This document shows, one piece after another, positions 33,391 through 44,410 of a DNA stretch of 64,000 nucleotides; position 1 is the first letter of the stretch, and every line of letters begins with the position of its first letter. Under the pieces are notes generated by a model. That model saw only the letters and a list, made by a program, of their open reading frames with translations. It had not been told where the DNA came from and did not search any database. This stretch comes from Macrothele yani (lineage: Eukaryota; Arthropoda; Arachnida; Araneae; Macrothelidae). Made by a program: the position numbers and the translations under genes. The stretch covers positions 52,418,469 through 52,482,468 of the forward strand of contig CM076996.1 of NCBI GenBank assembly GCA_039090855.1, written 5' to 3'.

Positions 33391-34240
33391 AGTGAAAAAT
33401 ATTACGAGAAACGTATCAGAGGCAAAAAACAAAATCCTCAAAAATTCAGCCGAGGCATTAAACTTTTCATGAAAACACGTACTAGGCACATCAATTCGCA
33501 GCTGATGGAGAAAGAAAATAAAATTAGAAAATTCAAGCTTCTGAAGATAACTACATAAAGAAACGAATTTTTTTTAATTCAAATTTGTTATTTTTCACAT
33601 TTGTTCAATAGCACCCTGAGGATTTCTTTACATGGGTGGCCAAAAATATTGAAGATGCAAATGAAAATACACTGGAGAAAACATCTCCGAAAATACTGGG
33701 AAGCGATAAAAATATCTCCGCCGTATTAAAGTATTTCCAATGTTTCATAAAATATATATTTAAAATAACATACAAATATATTTAAAAATATGCAGCCAAT
33801 AACGAAAAACGAAGGACCAAGTGATACCGGGTCCCTGGGCCAACCCAACTGAGAAACATCACAGCATTTGTTCATTTACAGAATTTTGCATAAGAAATCT
33901 TTAGATCTTTCTCTGAGAGTATGTTGATACTTAGTGATAATCAAATTCATAGAAAAAAAATAATTAGAAATTCATTTATTACAGAACTAAATATATGAAG
34001 TGATTACGCGAACGCATTGTTTCTACCAACAAACTGCCTGTATGTCAATAGGCAGCAGACAGCTCTCGTGTTTGCTGCTTTCTCTTGTAAGGCAGGTGTC
34101 GTCAGAGTTAATGCTGTGCAGGAAAGATCATCCGGTACTCCCGTATGATCAAACCTAGGCCAAAATCAAGGCGCATTGCTGGGAAGGTTTTCACGTCACT
34201 TCGAGGAGGTACATTTCACCAGCCCCAATTGTTTTTTATT
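33391..34240. other. No gene recognised
   Basis: The stretch is AT-rich and contains only short frames. The flank after 34080 is less AT-rich but carries no recognisable domain. Confidence 0.4.
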
Positions 34241-34244
34241 TTTC

Positions 34245-35086
34245 TGACACCATTCGTTTGTACTACGTATGAACTGGAATGAACTCCGCTTTCAAAGGAA
34301 AGGGGGGGTGAAATGAACCCCTTTATCACAACCGAAATAAAAAAAAAAAATTGGCACCATTCCTTTGTACCACGTATGACCCAGAATGAACTCCATTTTT
34401 TTCATTTTAACCACAATAGTTTTTGAGATATTTAAAAAGCAAAGTGTGTGTGTGTGAGAGGGGGTGAAATGGTACCCCCAGAAAATGGAAATTTCAAAAT
34501 AGCCGTTCGTTAGTAAATCGTATGAACCGCAATGAACTCCATTTTTATCATTTGAACCGCAATAGTTTTCGAGATATTTAAAAAATAATATTGAGAATTT
34601 ACATACATACAGAGAGACCGACCATTTCACCCTCCCCCCAGACACCACGGAAATTAAAAATTTCAAAATAGCCATTCGTTAATGAATCGTATGAACTGGA
34701 ATGCACTCCATTTTTATCATTTAAACCGCAATAGTTTTTGAGATATTTAAAAAACAAGATTGATAAAATTGGGGACCGACCATTTCACACACACCATGGA
34801 AATTCAAAATTTCAGAATAGCTATTAGTTAGTGAATCGTATAAACCGGAATGAATTGAGGTATTTAAAAAACAAAGTGTGTGTGGAGGGGGTGAAACGGT
34901 ACCTCCCAAAAGTGGAAATTTCAAATTTCAACATAGCCACTCGTTAGTAAATCGTATGAACTAGAATGAACTCCATTTTCATTGTTTGAACCGCAATAAT
35001 TTTTGAGATATTAACAAAAATAATATTGAGAATTTACATAAACAAAGAGACCGACCGTTTCACCAGCCCCAACACACACACACTAT
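34245..35086 (+). repeat. Degenerate tandem array, about six units of 110-170 bp (part 1)
   Basis: The word aatcgtatgaac(c/t)g(c/g)aatgaactcc recurs near 34511, 34680, 34832 and 34945, with earlier diverged versions near 34260 and 34360. Between them stand aaccgcaatagtttttgagatattt and gaccgaccatttcacc. The array resumes at 37369-37470 after a large insertion. Confidence 0.8.
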
Positions 35087-37368
35087 TGTGGCGTCCCCTT
35101 TAACTTTAACTGGGTTAATTATAAAAGCCACACTAAGTACAGCTGATCCAAACCCATTATGTGGAATCTAGGGATCTACTGTTTAGTTTACGTGGGGTGT
35201 CGTCAGATTATGAAATCAAGTTTACCCAGCGTTGGGCCGACGAGACTTCAACCTCTGAGACGGGCGTTGTGTTTCACACGCAGTGTCCTGTGGGTATCAC
35301 AGTTCTCAAGTGTGCCGCAATGTTTTTATGTGATCATCAATTCTGGAACATTTTCCCTCTCAAATAATGTTGAACCTGAATTTGGAGAATTTAAGTTTAC
35401 TTTTAAGTTTTAACCTGTTAGAAAAACCCTTTGTCATTCGTAAAATGAACCACCTGTACCGCTGCCTGGTTCACACTCGTTACTACTACTTAATTTCTTG
35501 GACTTGCAAAATACACATCATAAACAAAACACTACAGAGAATTGAAATAGCACGTGGGAAATTATTCTTTTGGAAATAAAATGGTTTATTCGATGATATC
35601 TGTGCCTTAAAGATATTACAGGGGTCAGGACCCTTCTATAAAAGAAGTTAACTTTTATACTTTATGCACATTTTCTTTCGTCTCGCCTTAAACAATATTC
35701 ATATTTTGTTACGTTACTTGGCATACTTTCTTACGGTATCTTTTAACCTTCCTCTCTCTTTTCTTCTTATTACGTTAGTAAATTGTCCTCCTCCAATTGC
35801 ACGTGATTAACTCCTATGCTAGACCTGGAAACTCCTACTTAAAATAAATATGCATTGTGACTTCCCGTTATACCTCGGTACTTCCCTGTTCCCCTCTTAT
35901 TCCTGCCCCCATGTACACGTACGATGCCTCTCGGGGTAATATATACATTTCTTAAATATCTAGGTTATTCATATTATTTGCAACTCCGAGGAAATAATTA
36001 AAGTGTAATGAAATCCTTCTTTTACCTTTTGTTAACTGAAAGTCCTGGTGCTAACTTCCGAAGTTACCCGTCTATCCTGCTCTCGGATATTAAAAGTCTA
36101 TGCCCTTTCTTAAAGTTCATTCATGTCCTGTATGTACTAGAGTTCACTTTGTTGGCTCGCTTTCCTTGTTGATACGCTTACAAGTGTCACCTAGTTCGGC
36201 GCTTGCGATCGGCGGAAAATATGTCTGTCCGTCTGTCAGTCACTTCGCCTCGCTTGTCTCTCTTCTCCAGGGATCAACTCCCTCCGGGTTCTGTTTCTGG
36301 TGCATCATCCTGCGGTTAGTCCGTGCTCTTCGTTCTCCGGGGTCCTCGGTTTTCAGTTAACTTCTTTGCTCTACGTTATAAATTGTATGCTTGTTTACGA
36401 GAGGGGTCAAGAATGACCTACTCGCTCTGGAACTCGATGGATAATGCCTATAGATCGTGCTCTCCCAGCTCCGACCTAACGTTCGTTTTTTCTCTCTCGC
36501 CAATCATCTGAAATTCCATTCTCTGATGCTTTGGCCCAATCCGAGGGTCCGGCTTAAATTACCTAATAATTATTCCCACTCTAACCTCTCGGGCTGTTTA
36601 ACTTGGTCTTTCCTAATTTTGTGATTCGTTCTGGGGAGGGGGAGGGTCCTGCTGGCACTTATTCGCTCTTCCCTAAAGAATCGAACTCTCGGTTCCGCCT
36701 CCTGTTTCCGCGAAAATCTCCTCAGTCTGGCTTCTTCCCATTAATTCTCTTGCTCCAATAAAACTGGACTAGCTGTCACCCAATGTTTCCCCGCTTTGTC
36801 CTGTAACTGAAATTGTCTGCAATTAGCCTCTTTTCCCATCGGTCTTGATTTCTTTCCCAAAGCGCTTTTGGCTTGGGAACCGATCCTTCCTTTATTCCTT
36901 GTCTCGTTATCTAACTATTGCTGGCTACGCCGTTGGCTTGTTGCTTTGGTAGCTTCTCGATCTATAGTATTCTCCTACAACCTCTATTGTGACTAATGTG
37001 ACGCGGTTCCTTTGATTACGTGCTGTTATGCCATACTGTCTGCGAACGTCGCTTCCTTGGGCTGTTCTTGGCTGGGGCTCCGTTCACCCCCTCCCCTCTT
37101 TCCACTAGCTGGTTCCCTTCTAAAGGAAAAGGACCCCCCCCCCGGTCGTCCGCGTCTTCTCTATTTGTTATCCGGGGTTCTCCGATGCGCTGAGCGAATA
37201 TTCTGAAGTGAGTGTGTAGGGGTTTGCCTCCCCCTTAACCTGTTGCTGTTCCTCCTTCCTCAATACGTAAGGTTCCTATAAAAAGTTTATTATTTTACCT
37301 GCTCATACAAAGATTAATTACTTCTGATTTACATATTGTAACAACCTCACTCCGGGAGCGTTGTAACA
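35087..37368 (-). mobile_element. Unidentified 2.3-kb insertion splitting a tandem array; LTR-like ends
   Basis: The array unit is interrupted exactly here: one side ends ...cacacacactat, the other resumes ccaccatgaaaattc. On the minus strand the block begins TGTTACAACGCTCCCGG and ends GGGGACGCCACA, the TG...CA form of long terminal repeats. It is richer in C and T than its surroundings and has no recognisable protein. No 4-6 bp target duplication is clear. A solo LTR of this length would be large; a deleted DNA element is also possible. Confidence 0.4.
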
Positions 37369-37470
37369 CCACCATGAAAATTCAAAATTTCAAAATAGCC
37401 GTTCGCTAGTAAATCGTATGAAACGGAACGAACTCCATTTTTATCGTTTGAACCGCAATAGTTTTTAATA
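37369..37470 (+). repeat. Tandem array, part 2 (last unit)
   Basis: It matches the unit at 34480-34580 (tttcaaaatagccgttcg, agtaaatcgtatgaa, aaccgcaatagttttt). It is cut at its 3' end by the Tc1-like element at 37473. Confidence 0.75.
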
Positions 37471-37472
37471 TA

Positions 37473-38884
37473 CACTGCTGGCCACCCAAAATGCAGCACC
37501 AAGAAGGAAGCATCCAATTGGCCTAAAATTCGCAGCATGCGTCACCCGCGAGAGGACATGCAAACGATTAGCATTGCAGGGCATATGCAAATCATGTGTG
37601 CCCAGCACGCCACCGAGAAGCACTATAAGAAGGGTGCACAAAAGGCGTGGTGTACGTAGTAGAAGTGTGTTGTGCTGCTGGATCTGTGCGTGGGAAGCTT
37701 CCTGATGCCTCGATGCAGAATACGGCAGTCATTCCAGCACGTTTCAGAGTTCCAGAGAGGATGAATAGTGGCTTATCGCGACAGCGGTTTATTGTACCGA
37801 GACATCGTCGCCCGTGTGGGACGACATCCAGCCATAGTGAGGCGAGTATGGATTCGGTGGTGCAAGAGGGACGGACGGGCCGATGTGAGCGATTGCCGCA
37901 GCTGCAGCACACCACCGAACGAGAGGACTGGCATGTTGTGTGGCGGGCATTGACAGCTCGCACCGCCACATCACGAACGTTAGTGCAGGAATTAGGGTGT
38001 GTTGCGCAACAACCTGTGGCAGCGCGTACCGTTCGATGCCGTCTGCAGGGGCGGGGACTTGTCACACGGTGGCCATTGCTCCGATTACCATTGACGTTAC
38101 ACCACCGCTGAGTGCGGCGGCAGTGGGCCATTGAACACCTCACCTGAACTACGGAATGGCACGACATTGCCTTCTCTGACGAATCCTGCTTCTGCCTGCA
38201 ACACCACGATGGTCGGATCCGCATGTGGCGGCGCCGAGGCGAGAGACTGTATGATGCCTGCATTATGAATTGCCATTCCGGTCCGTCTTCTGGCATTATG
38301 GTTTGGGGCGCAATTGGATATGACACCCACACCCCTCTGGTTCGCATCACCGGTACACTCAACAGCCACTGCTACATCTCCGACGTTTTGGAGCCTGTAG
38401 TCTTCCCTTACCTGCAGGACCTGCCAGCGGCGACGTTTCAACAGGACAAAGCGTGCCCGCACGTGGTATCATCGTGCAACAATTCTTCACGGACCATCAG
38501 GTGTCACTGCTGCCGTGGCCCGCCTGTTCTCCCGATGTGTCGCCCATCGAACATGTCTGATCGCTGATCGGCAACTGAGTGGCCCGGCAAGCACCACCCG
38601 CGGCTGTGCCTGATGAACTGTGGCAACGTGTGGAAGCAGCCTGGACCGACATACCCCAAGCCCACATCCAAAGTCTCCTTCGTTCAACGCGCGGCGTGTA
38701 GCGGCCTTTATTGCCAGCCATGGGGTCACACGAACTATTGATGTCTGCGTGCTCCGCAAGTCGCACGGGCCTGTAAGCTCAAAGCTCAATTGTTTCATCT
38801 TTGTATCTGTTGTTATGTGTCCAGTAAATCTGGCGTTGCTATCTTGTATCCTTCTTGGTGTTGCATTTTGAGTGGCCAGCAGTG
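37473..38884 (+). mobile_element. Tc1/mariner element a
   Basis: Inverted ends CACTGCTGGCCACCCAAAAT and the inverse of CACTGCTGGCCACTCAAAAT are flanked by TA (37471-37472 and 38885-38886). An inner motif gcaccaagaaggaa follows on the left, with its inverse on the right. The 1412-bp length is typical. The transposase inside is heavily decayed. Confidence 0.92.
37705..38790 (+). pseudogene. Tc1-like transposase, many stops and frameshifts (element a)
   Basis: From the ATG at 37705 the frame reads MPRCRIRQSFQHVSEFQRG, then TGA (37762-37764) where Arg is expected, then IVAYRDSGLLYRDIVARVGR of the first helix-turn-helix. Later pieces in different frames are RTATSRTLVQELG, RLPLTLHH, a first catalytic Asp region near 38175, MVWGAIGYDT, TFQQDKACPH with the second Asp, and PWPACSPDVSPIEHV with the catalytic Glu. 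In that last piece a stop replaces the next Trp. The order is that of a DD34E Tc1 transposase. It cannot be functional. Confidence 0.8.
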
Positions 38885-38991
38885 TAGTTGCGACCCATTG
38901 ATCGCTCACTCCTTCCGGTAAGGCTCTTATGTTTTCTTTTTTTCTGCGGGAGAGACATTCTGTTAAGGGTAAGTATGCAATAAAGTATTTA

Positions 38992-40983
38992 CCGTATATA
39001 CTCGCATATAAGTCGACTTCGCGTATAAGTCGACCCCCACTTTCAGAGGAAAAAATCGTAAGAAATCGGAAACTCGCGTATAAGTCGATCCCGGAATGAG
39101 AAACAAAAAATTTCAATGAATTTATTCAAAAACATTTGGAAACGAAAAAAATTATATATATAATACTAAATTTAATTGGCATACCCAAAAACTTCATCGG
39201 AACCCTTCAAAATCCAATTCCGAGTCAGACTCGCCAAACATTTCAAAAAGGTCTTTCTCCGTCATCGGCGCGTCATCATAAACATCAGTATTCCCATCTA
39301 TGCCTGTGTCATCAGAATCACTGTCATCATCACTCATAAAAATCTCATCATCCTCTGTGCCATCAAGTTTGTTACTAATGCAACATTTCTTGAATGATTT
39401 CACGACCATTTCCGCAGATATCGCATCCCAAGCATCCTTGACCCATCGCGCAATCAAAACGATATCCCACTTAGATTTCCGCCCTTGGTTTCAGTCAGCA
39501 AATCGGAACTTATCCAATCTGCCCAATACCTCCGCACATTGTCCTTGAAGGGCTTATTAAGGCAGACATCTAGTGGTTGAAGAACAGATGTCAACCCACC
39601 TGGGATGACAGCAAGAGTTGTTTTTGAATTTTCTGCAGTTTTTTTCACTTCTGCACAACGGTGTGCAACAAACATATACCACACCAAAAGAGAAGGTTTC
39701 CTCAAAAGTGCACCTGGCCTTTTGTTCCACACATTCTTTAACCAGTCATTTGTTCCGGATTCGTTCATCCATCCTTTTTCATGGGCACGAACGAGCACAC
39801 CAGACGAAAAGACAACGCTTTTCGGCAGAGTTTTGCGTTTGAAAATAATTACCGGAGGTAGCTTACTGCCGTCGGCCAAACAGGAAAGAACAACCGTGAA
39901 ACTGGATTTTTCGAGGCCAGTCGTTTTGATCAAGATATTTTTTTCGCCCTTTTGGTTCACCGTCTTTTTTCCAGGAAGGTCAAAACACATGGCGGTTTCA
40001 TCCATGTTCCCTATTTGGGAAAGTTCAAAAGCAGTATCTTTTCTCTTTTGAATTACATACTTTTGAAATTCCATTATCTTTGCTTCGAGGTCACGAGGTA
40101 ACTTTTGTGCAATTTTGGTGCGCTGGCGTAACCCATAGCAGTTCATGAACCTTGTGCACCAACCTGGTGAGGCACAAAAAGTATTATTTGCGGCTGCAAA
40201 CTTTTCATCTTTTGCGAGCTTCATTGCTCGCAAACGTATACCAGTTCGCGTTACAATGTAACCATTTTGTCTGCAGCCCACAATCCAATCATTCAAGACA
40301 CTTTCCAGCTCTGGGAAAGATGTCGTTCCACGACGCAGCGCATTTTGCGATTTTGGGATTTTCACCAAGTCCGTTTTTTTTTTTACGCCAATCTCAAATC
40401 AGTTTTTCGTTAATGCCAAATTGATGTGAAGCAGCACAGTTGTTAGTATTTTCTGCAAAAGAAACCACTTTCAACTTGAATCCTGCGTTATAGGACATCC
40501 GTTTCTTTACACAATCCGTGTCACCCATAATAAGAGAAGTGAGACACGTGCGATTAAGAACAAGAAAAACATGTGCGATTAAGAACAAGCAACACCTAAC
40601 ACTGGCTGTCGCATGGCTCCGTTACGTCGAAGGTCAGCGCAATCAACTGGTAGTCGGAAGGGCAGAGCTTTCTATGCGCGGCTGTGACTGCGCTGTGGAT
40701 ACGCAAAGCCAGGAGAGAGGAGACTTTTCAAAGCGCGGAGAAATTCGGAGGGTCCCGATTTCGTAATTCTACCACATCGGTGTTTTTTCTTTCTTTCGGA
40801 GGGTTGCGATTTCGTAATTAATACCGCATCGGCATTTTTATTTCTTTTGGGATGGATTGCCTTTTGCCTCACGGGAAGAACTTTTGGACTTACGATTTTT
40901 AGACCCCGCGTATAAGTCGACCCCATTACTTTGAAGCTCTCATTTTGTCCCAAATTTCTCGACTTATATGCGAGTATATACAG
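38992..40983 (-). mobile_element. Tigger/pogo-like element
   Basis: The left end CCGTATATACTCGCATATAA and its inverse at the right (with CTG for CCG) are flanked by TA (38990-38991 and 40984-40985). A second gcgtataagtcgaccc copy lies just inside each end, at 39020 and 40905, forming a double terminal repeat. Its 1992-bp length and single minus-strand transposase fit the pogo group. The small MITE at 46335-46715 and the terminus at 4220 belong to the same family. Confidence 0.9.
39194..40528 (-). pseudogene. Tigger/pogo-like transposase, broken
   Basis: It starts MGDTDCVKKRMSYNAGFKLK (pipsqueak-type helix-turn-helix), meets TGA at 40394-40396 where Arg is likely, and shifts in an A12 run near 40375. 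The main frame (40368-39454) has the CENP-B second DNA-binding domain (NGYIVTRTGIRLRAMKLA, SPGWCTRFMNCYGLRQRT) and the DDE domain with GNMDETAMCFDLP. LVWYMFVAHRC has Tyr where the second catalytic Asp normally stands, and the third position is in SVLQPLDVCLNKPFK. A shift near 39460 leads to the acidic C-terminus (KSFKKCCISNKLDGTEDDEI). The DDE change alone would inactivate it. The order is that of jerky/Tigger transposases. Confidence 0.85.
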
Positions 40984-41064
40984 TATTTACTATAGGACTG
41001 ATCATAGAACACCATGCACACACCAAGTCTGACACTGAACTGAGCGCCTGATGTAGATAAGAGC

Positions 41065-41275
41065 CGCTCGCTTCTCCCATAGACTTTACATGGAAACTTT
41101 GCAGCCCTGCCACGATCGAAGCTTTGCCCCAATCTCAGTTTTTTTCTTCAATTGGTACATCTACATGGTAAGACCTTTATTTTGATACCTGAACCATATT
41201 TTTACGTTCAGCCGCTCTCTCAAAATAGATCTCACAGTAAAAAACCTTACAGAATGAAGATGTACATAGCGCAAT
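41065..41275 (+). repeat. Direct repeat flanking Tc1 element b, upstream copy
   Basis: About 200 bp (cgcttctcccatagacttta ... cagtaaaaaaccttacagaa) recurs at 42851-43055. The two copies lie about 1.8 kb apart, with Tc1 element b between them. No coding frame is shared. Confidence 0.75.
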
Positions 41276-41409
41276 TCAATATGTACTTTCTAAATATGTT
41301 CACTAACAATGGTCAACGGAATGTTTATTTACATCTTTACATAATGGGAAACGTCTTACCTACGACCTATGTGAATAAATTGGATCGAATGAATATTAAA
41401 TTGTATATA

Positions 41410-42644
41410 CACTGAAGAGCAATTGAATTCGAGACAGCTGGCGTTATGCAAATATGGCGCTGTGGGTGGCCCTGTAAACTGAAACGGCATGACGTATGCA
41501 GCGATCTGACAATATAAGGAGTGATGCGACAGGAATCAGTAAGAGTCAAATGCAGTATGGGTAAGACGAAGGATCTAAGCGCATTTGATTGTGGGCAATT
41601 TGTCGAGGCCCGACGAATGGGTCACTCCATCTCAGAAGTCGTGCAGGCACTGGGATTTTCACGAGCCACTGTGTCACGGGTGCACCGTGAGTACATCGAA
41701 TCCGGTAAAACCATCCCTGCAAGGGCCAACTGCCATGGACAACAGCGTGTGGATGAGCGGGGTCATCGTCGGCTAGTTTGCATTGTAACAGCGGATAGAC
41801 GGGCCGCAGTGCAAGAAATCACTCGGCAATTTAACGCTGGTGCACAAAAACGTGTAAGCAGCCACACCATCCAGAACCATCTCCTCGCTATGGGGTACAG
41901 AAGCCATCATCCCACGAGGTTACCGCTGCTGACCGCACATCACAGGGTGCAAAGATTAGCATCGACGCAGGCACATCGCCACTGGACCCCTAGACATGTG
42001 GAAAAATGTTGCCTGGACTGATGAGTTGAGATTCACGTTGGTACATACGGATGGCAGGATACGAGTACGGCGCAAACCACATGAAATGATGGATCCTTCT
42101 TGCCAACAGGGAATGCCACCCTTCCAGCTGGTGGGGGTGGCATTCTCGTCTGGGGGCTGTTTACGTGGACTGAAATGAGACCCCTGGTAGGTGTGACATC
42201 GTCCCTCACAGGTCAATGTTACTAGGATATCCTGGACGACCATTTGCTCCCGTTTGTGCGTCTTCAACATCCCACTGGGGACCTCATCCTGCAACAAGAC
42301 AATGCACCGTGCCATCGCTCCCGAATTGTATCCGAATGGTTGGATGAACACTCCACCGACATGACCTCATTTCCTTGGCCAGCTAGGTCACCTGACCTCA
42401 ATCCCATCGAGCACATCTGGGATGCCATCGAGAGAGATGTTCGAGGCTCTGACCCCCCCCCCTCCCCTCCATCAAATCTTCGTGAACTGTGGGAGCTTGT
42501 TCAGGGGTCGTGGATCCGTATGGCTTCCCAACGCTTCCGGTGTCTTGTGGAGTCCATGCCGAGACGAATCGCCGCCATCATCAGGGCGAAAGGTGGTGCC
42601 ACACGTTACAAGACAGGTATCTCTAATTCATTTGCTCTTCAGTG
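41410..42644 (+). mobile_element. Tc1/mariner element b
   Basis: Ends CACTGAAGAGCAATTGAATT and the inverse of CACTGAAGAGCAAATGAATT are flanked by TA (41408-41409 and 42645-42646). The length is 1235 bp. These ends do not share the inner caccaagaag motif of elements a, c and d. Confidence 0.93.
41557..42644 (+). pseudogene. Tc1-like DD34E transposase, two frameshifts and one stop (element b)
   Basis: It starts MGKTKDLSAFDCGQFVEARR. The N-terminal paired-type helix-turn-helix region runs intact to about 41980 (ALGFSRATVSRVHREYIESG, VDERGHRRLVCIV). A shift gives MWKNVAWTDELRFTLVHTDG with the first catalytic Asp; another near 42130 gives ILVWGLFTWTEMRPLVG, one TAG at about 42232, then LQQDNAPCHRS (second Asp) and SPDLNPIEHIWD (Glu). 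The triad and the spacing of about 34 residues are preserved. It ends near KGGATRY. The remaining frame to 42843 reads past the element and is not part of the gene. This is the least damaged of the four Tc1 genes along with element d. Confidence 0.88.
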
Positions 42645-42850
42645 TAAACATCACACAATCCAATGGCATAACGCAATCAGGTCTTCGAGAGTGTTCGCTC
42701 CTCCGATGAGAACTTTGATACGAATCCTGCTAGCGTTGGTTTGCGCACCGGTTCGATCAGAAAAGAGGCTTCAGACTTTGGACTATCTTAGTCCCTCCAT
42801 GCTTTCGCCTTCAACGGTGTGTGAGTCAACCTCAGGCGATTGAATGTCAA
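42645..42850. other. Spacer after Tc1 element b
   Basis: No feature was recognised. Confidence 0.4.
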
Positions 42851-43055
42851 CCGCACGCTTCTCCCATAGATTTTACATGTGAACTTTGCCGCATCACAAC
42901 GACTGAACCGTTACCCCGATCTCATTTTTCTCTTCGACTAGCACATCTACATGGTAAGGCCTTTATTTTGATACCTCAGCCATGTCTTTACGCTCAGTCG
43001 TTCTTTCAAAATAGGACTCACAGTAAAAAACCTTATAGAATTTATATATGGATTG
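42851..43055 (+). repeat. Direct repeat flanking Tc1 element b, downstream copy
   Basis: It matches 41065-41275 with substitutions and short indels (cgcttctcccatagatttta, acatctacatggtaagg, ttattttgatacct). Confidence 0.75.
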
Positions 43056-44410
43056 CTAATGAAATCCAGGTTGCTAATATAATAAAAAGAGAAACTAAAT
43101 AAAAATGGGTACACTACAAAATTCAGGTAACTCCTCAATCCCTGGTTTTCTTTAGATACCTTCGGAGATACAGTGCTATCTTAATAGGTTTGTCACGAGC
43201 CTCGCATTAATCAAGGGACTCCAACTTAATGTTTTAATTGAAAGGAAAAAAGAAATTTCCTTAGAACTTTCAAGTGTAAAATCAGTATTTGGGAATTTTC
43301 CGTGTAAGTTAGTTTGGACCCCCCTCCCATCGCTGTATGAAGGATACATACCCCGTCGTCATTTCTGATTTTCTGATATACATTCCACAGCCGGTTTTCA
43401 ATATTTTGTTTTTCTGTTGCCTGTTCTTAAAGTATTCCCATAGGAAGTATTTTTTTTCCTGATGAGCATTCTTACAGGATTCTCCCTCGTAATACAAACT
43501 GGTATTTTGTGCAGGTTTTCATTTAATTTTTGGTAGATTATTACATAAATAATGCGATCACTATGTGGACTGCGTGCCTCAAGAAAAGTGTGTGTGTGGG
43601 GGTGGGGAGTGTACCAAAATATCTTAATTTCATCTAAAGGCGGCCAGACCTTCATCTTGCCCACGCATGAACAATATCACGGGCTGGCTCTGCTCTCACA
43701 TCAACCTTTCGCTGTCCTGATAAATTTTGCCTCTCAGTCGTTGTTTGACAAATCTCACCCAGGTCCTGAGGCACTTTAACTACGGCGGATCACGAACAAC
43801 CCACCAGTTCAGCCGTTTTTGGAATCGAGGTACCCTCTCTTCAAGCTCACCCAATCTGTCCTTTCTCGAAGTCCCATAAATCCTTGCGTTTACCCGGGGC
43901 ACGAAATTTCCGGTCCCCAGCTCGCCATTGGCGAGTGAAGAATTGTCATTGGCGAGTAAAACTTTTCTCATTGAATTGCCGCAATTTCGTTGTTAACAGC
44001 CGCAGTCATTATGATGATAAAAGTTTTTTTTTTTTCTTTAAATATGTGGCACGTATGTGGTGCTGCTGATATGCTGAATTTGTTTTCTGTAATTACTTTT
44101 TCTTCTTCTTTGAAATTTCCACACTGAGGAGTAAACCTTTTCAAAGCATTTTTTTTTCTCTTCCGTAAACTGCCGGGTTCTCGGTGCTTGTATTGCTCAT
44201 TTGAAGTCTGTAAAGATCACTCTGCAGGCTTGTTTATGTGACGCTACTGGGAACTGACCCACTCGAATGAACTTCGACCAGCGGAGTGGGGTTAAATGCC
44301 ATCATTAGATGCAGGCAGGCCACAGCAGAGACAATCCCTCAAACAAAGAAAGAAAAGCAAGAAATAAACAAGTTTCCCTCATATTTCTGACACCCGCTAT
44401 TGAGCTACTA
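43056..44410. other. No gene recognised
   Basis: Frames of 60-90 codons exist without recognisable domains. A T run lies near 44025. A short inverted word tggcgagt/aattgtcattggcgag at 43930 is internal repetition only. Confidence 0.4.

Noticed and set aside
37592..38362. 256-codon frame on the minus strand
   Set aside because: It is the antisense shadow of the Tc1 element a transposase, whose fragments on the plus strand carry the family motifs.
38487..39116. 209-codon frame on the minus strand
   Set aside because: It spans the end of Tc1 element a and the start of the Tigger element and has no recognisable domain.
39605..40051. 148-codon frame on the plus strand
   Set aside because: It is antisense to the Tigger transposase.
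42645..42843. C-terminal extension of the Tc1 element b transposase
   Set aside because: The frame continues past the inverted end and TA site, into flanking DNA; the family normally ends near GGATRY.
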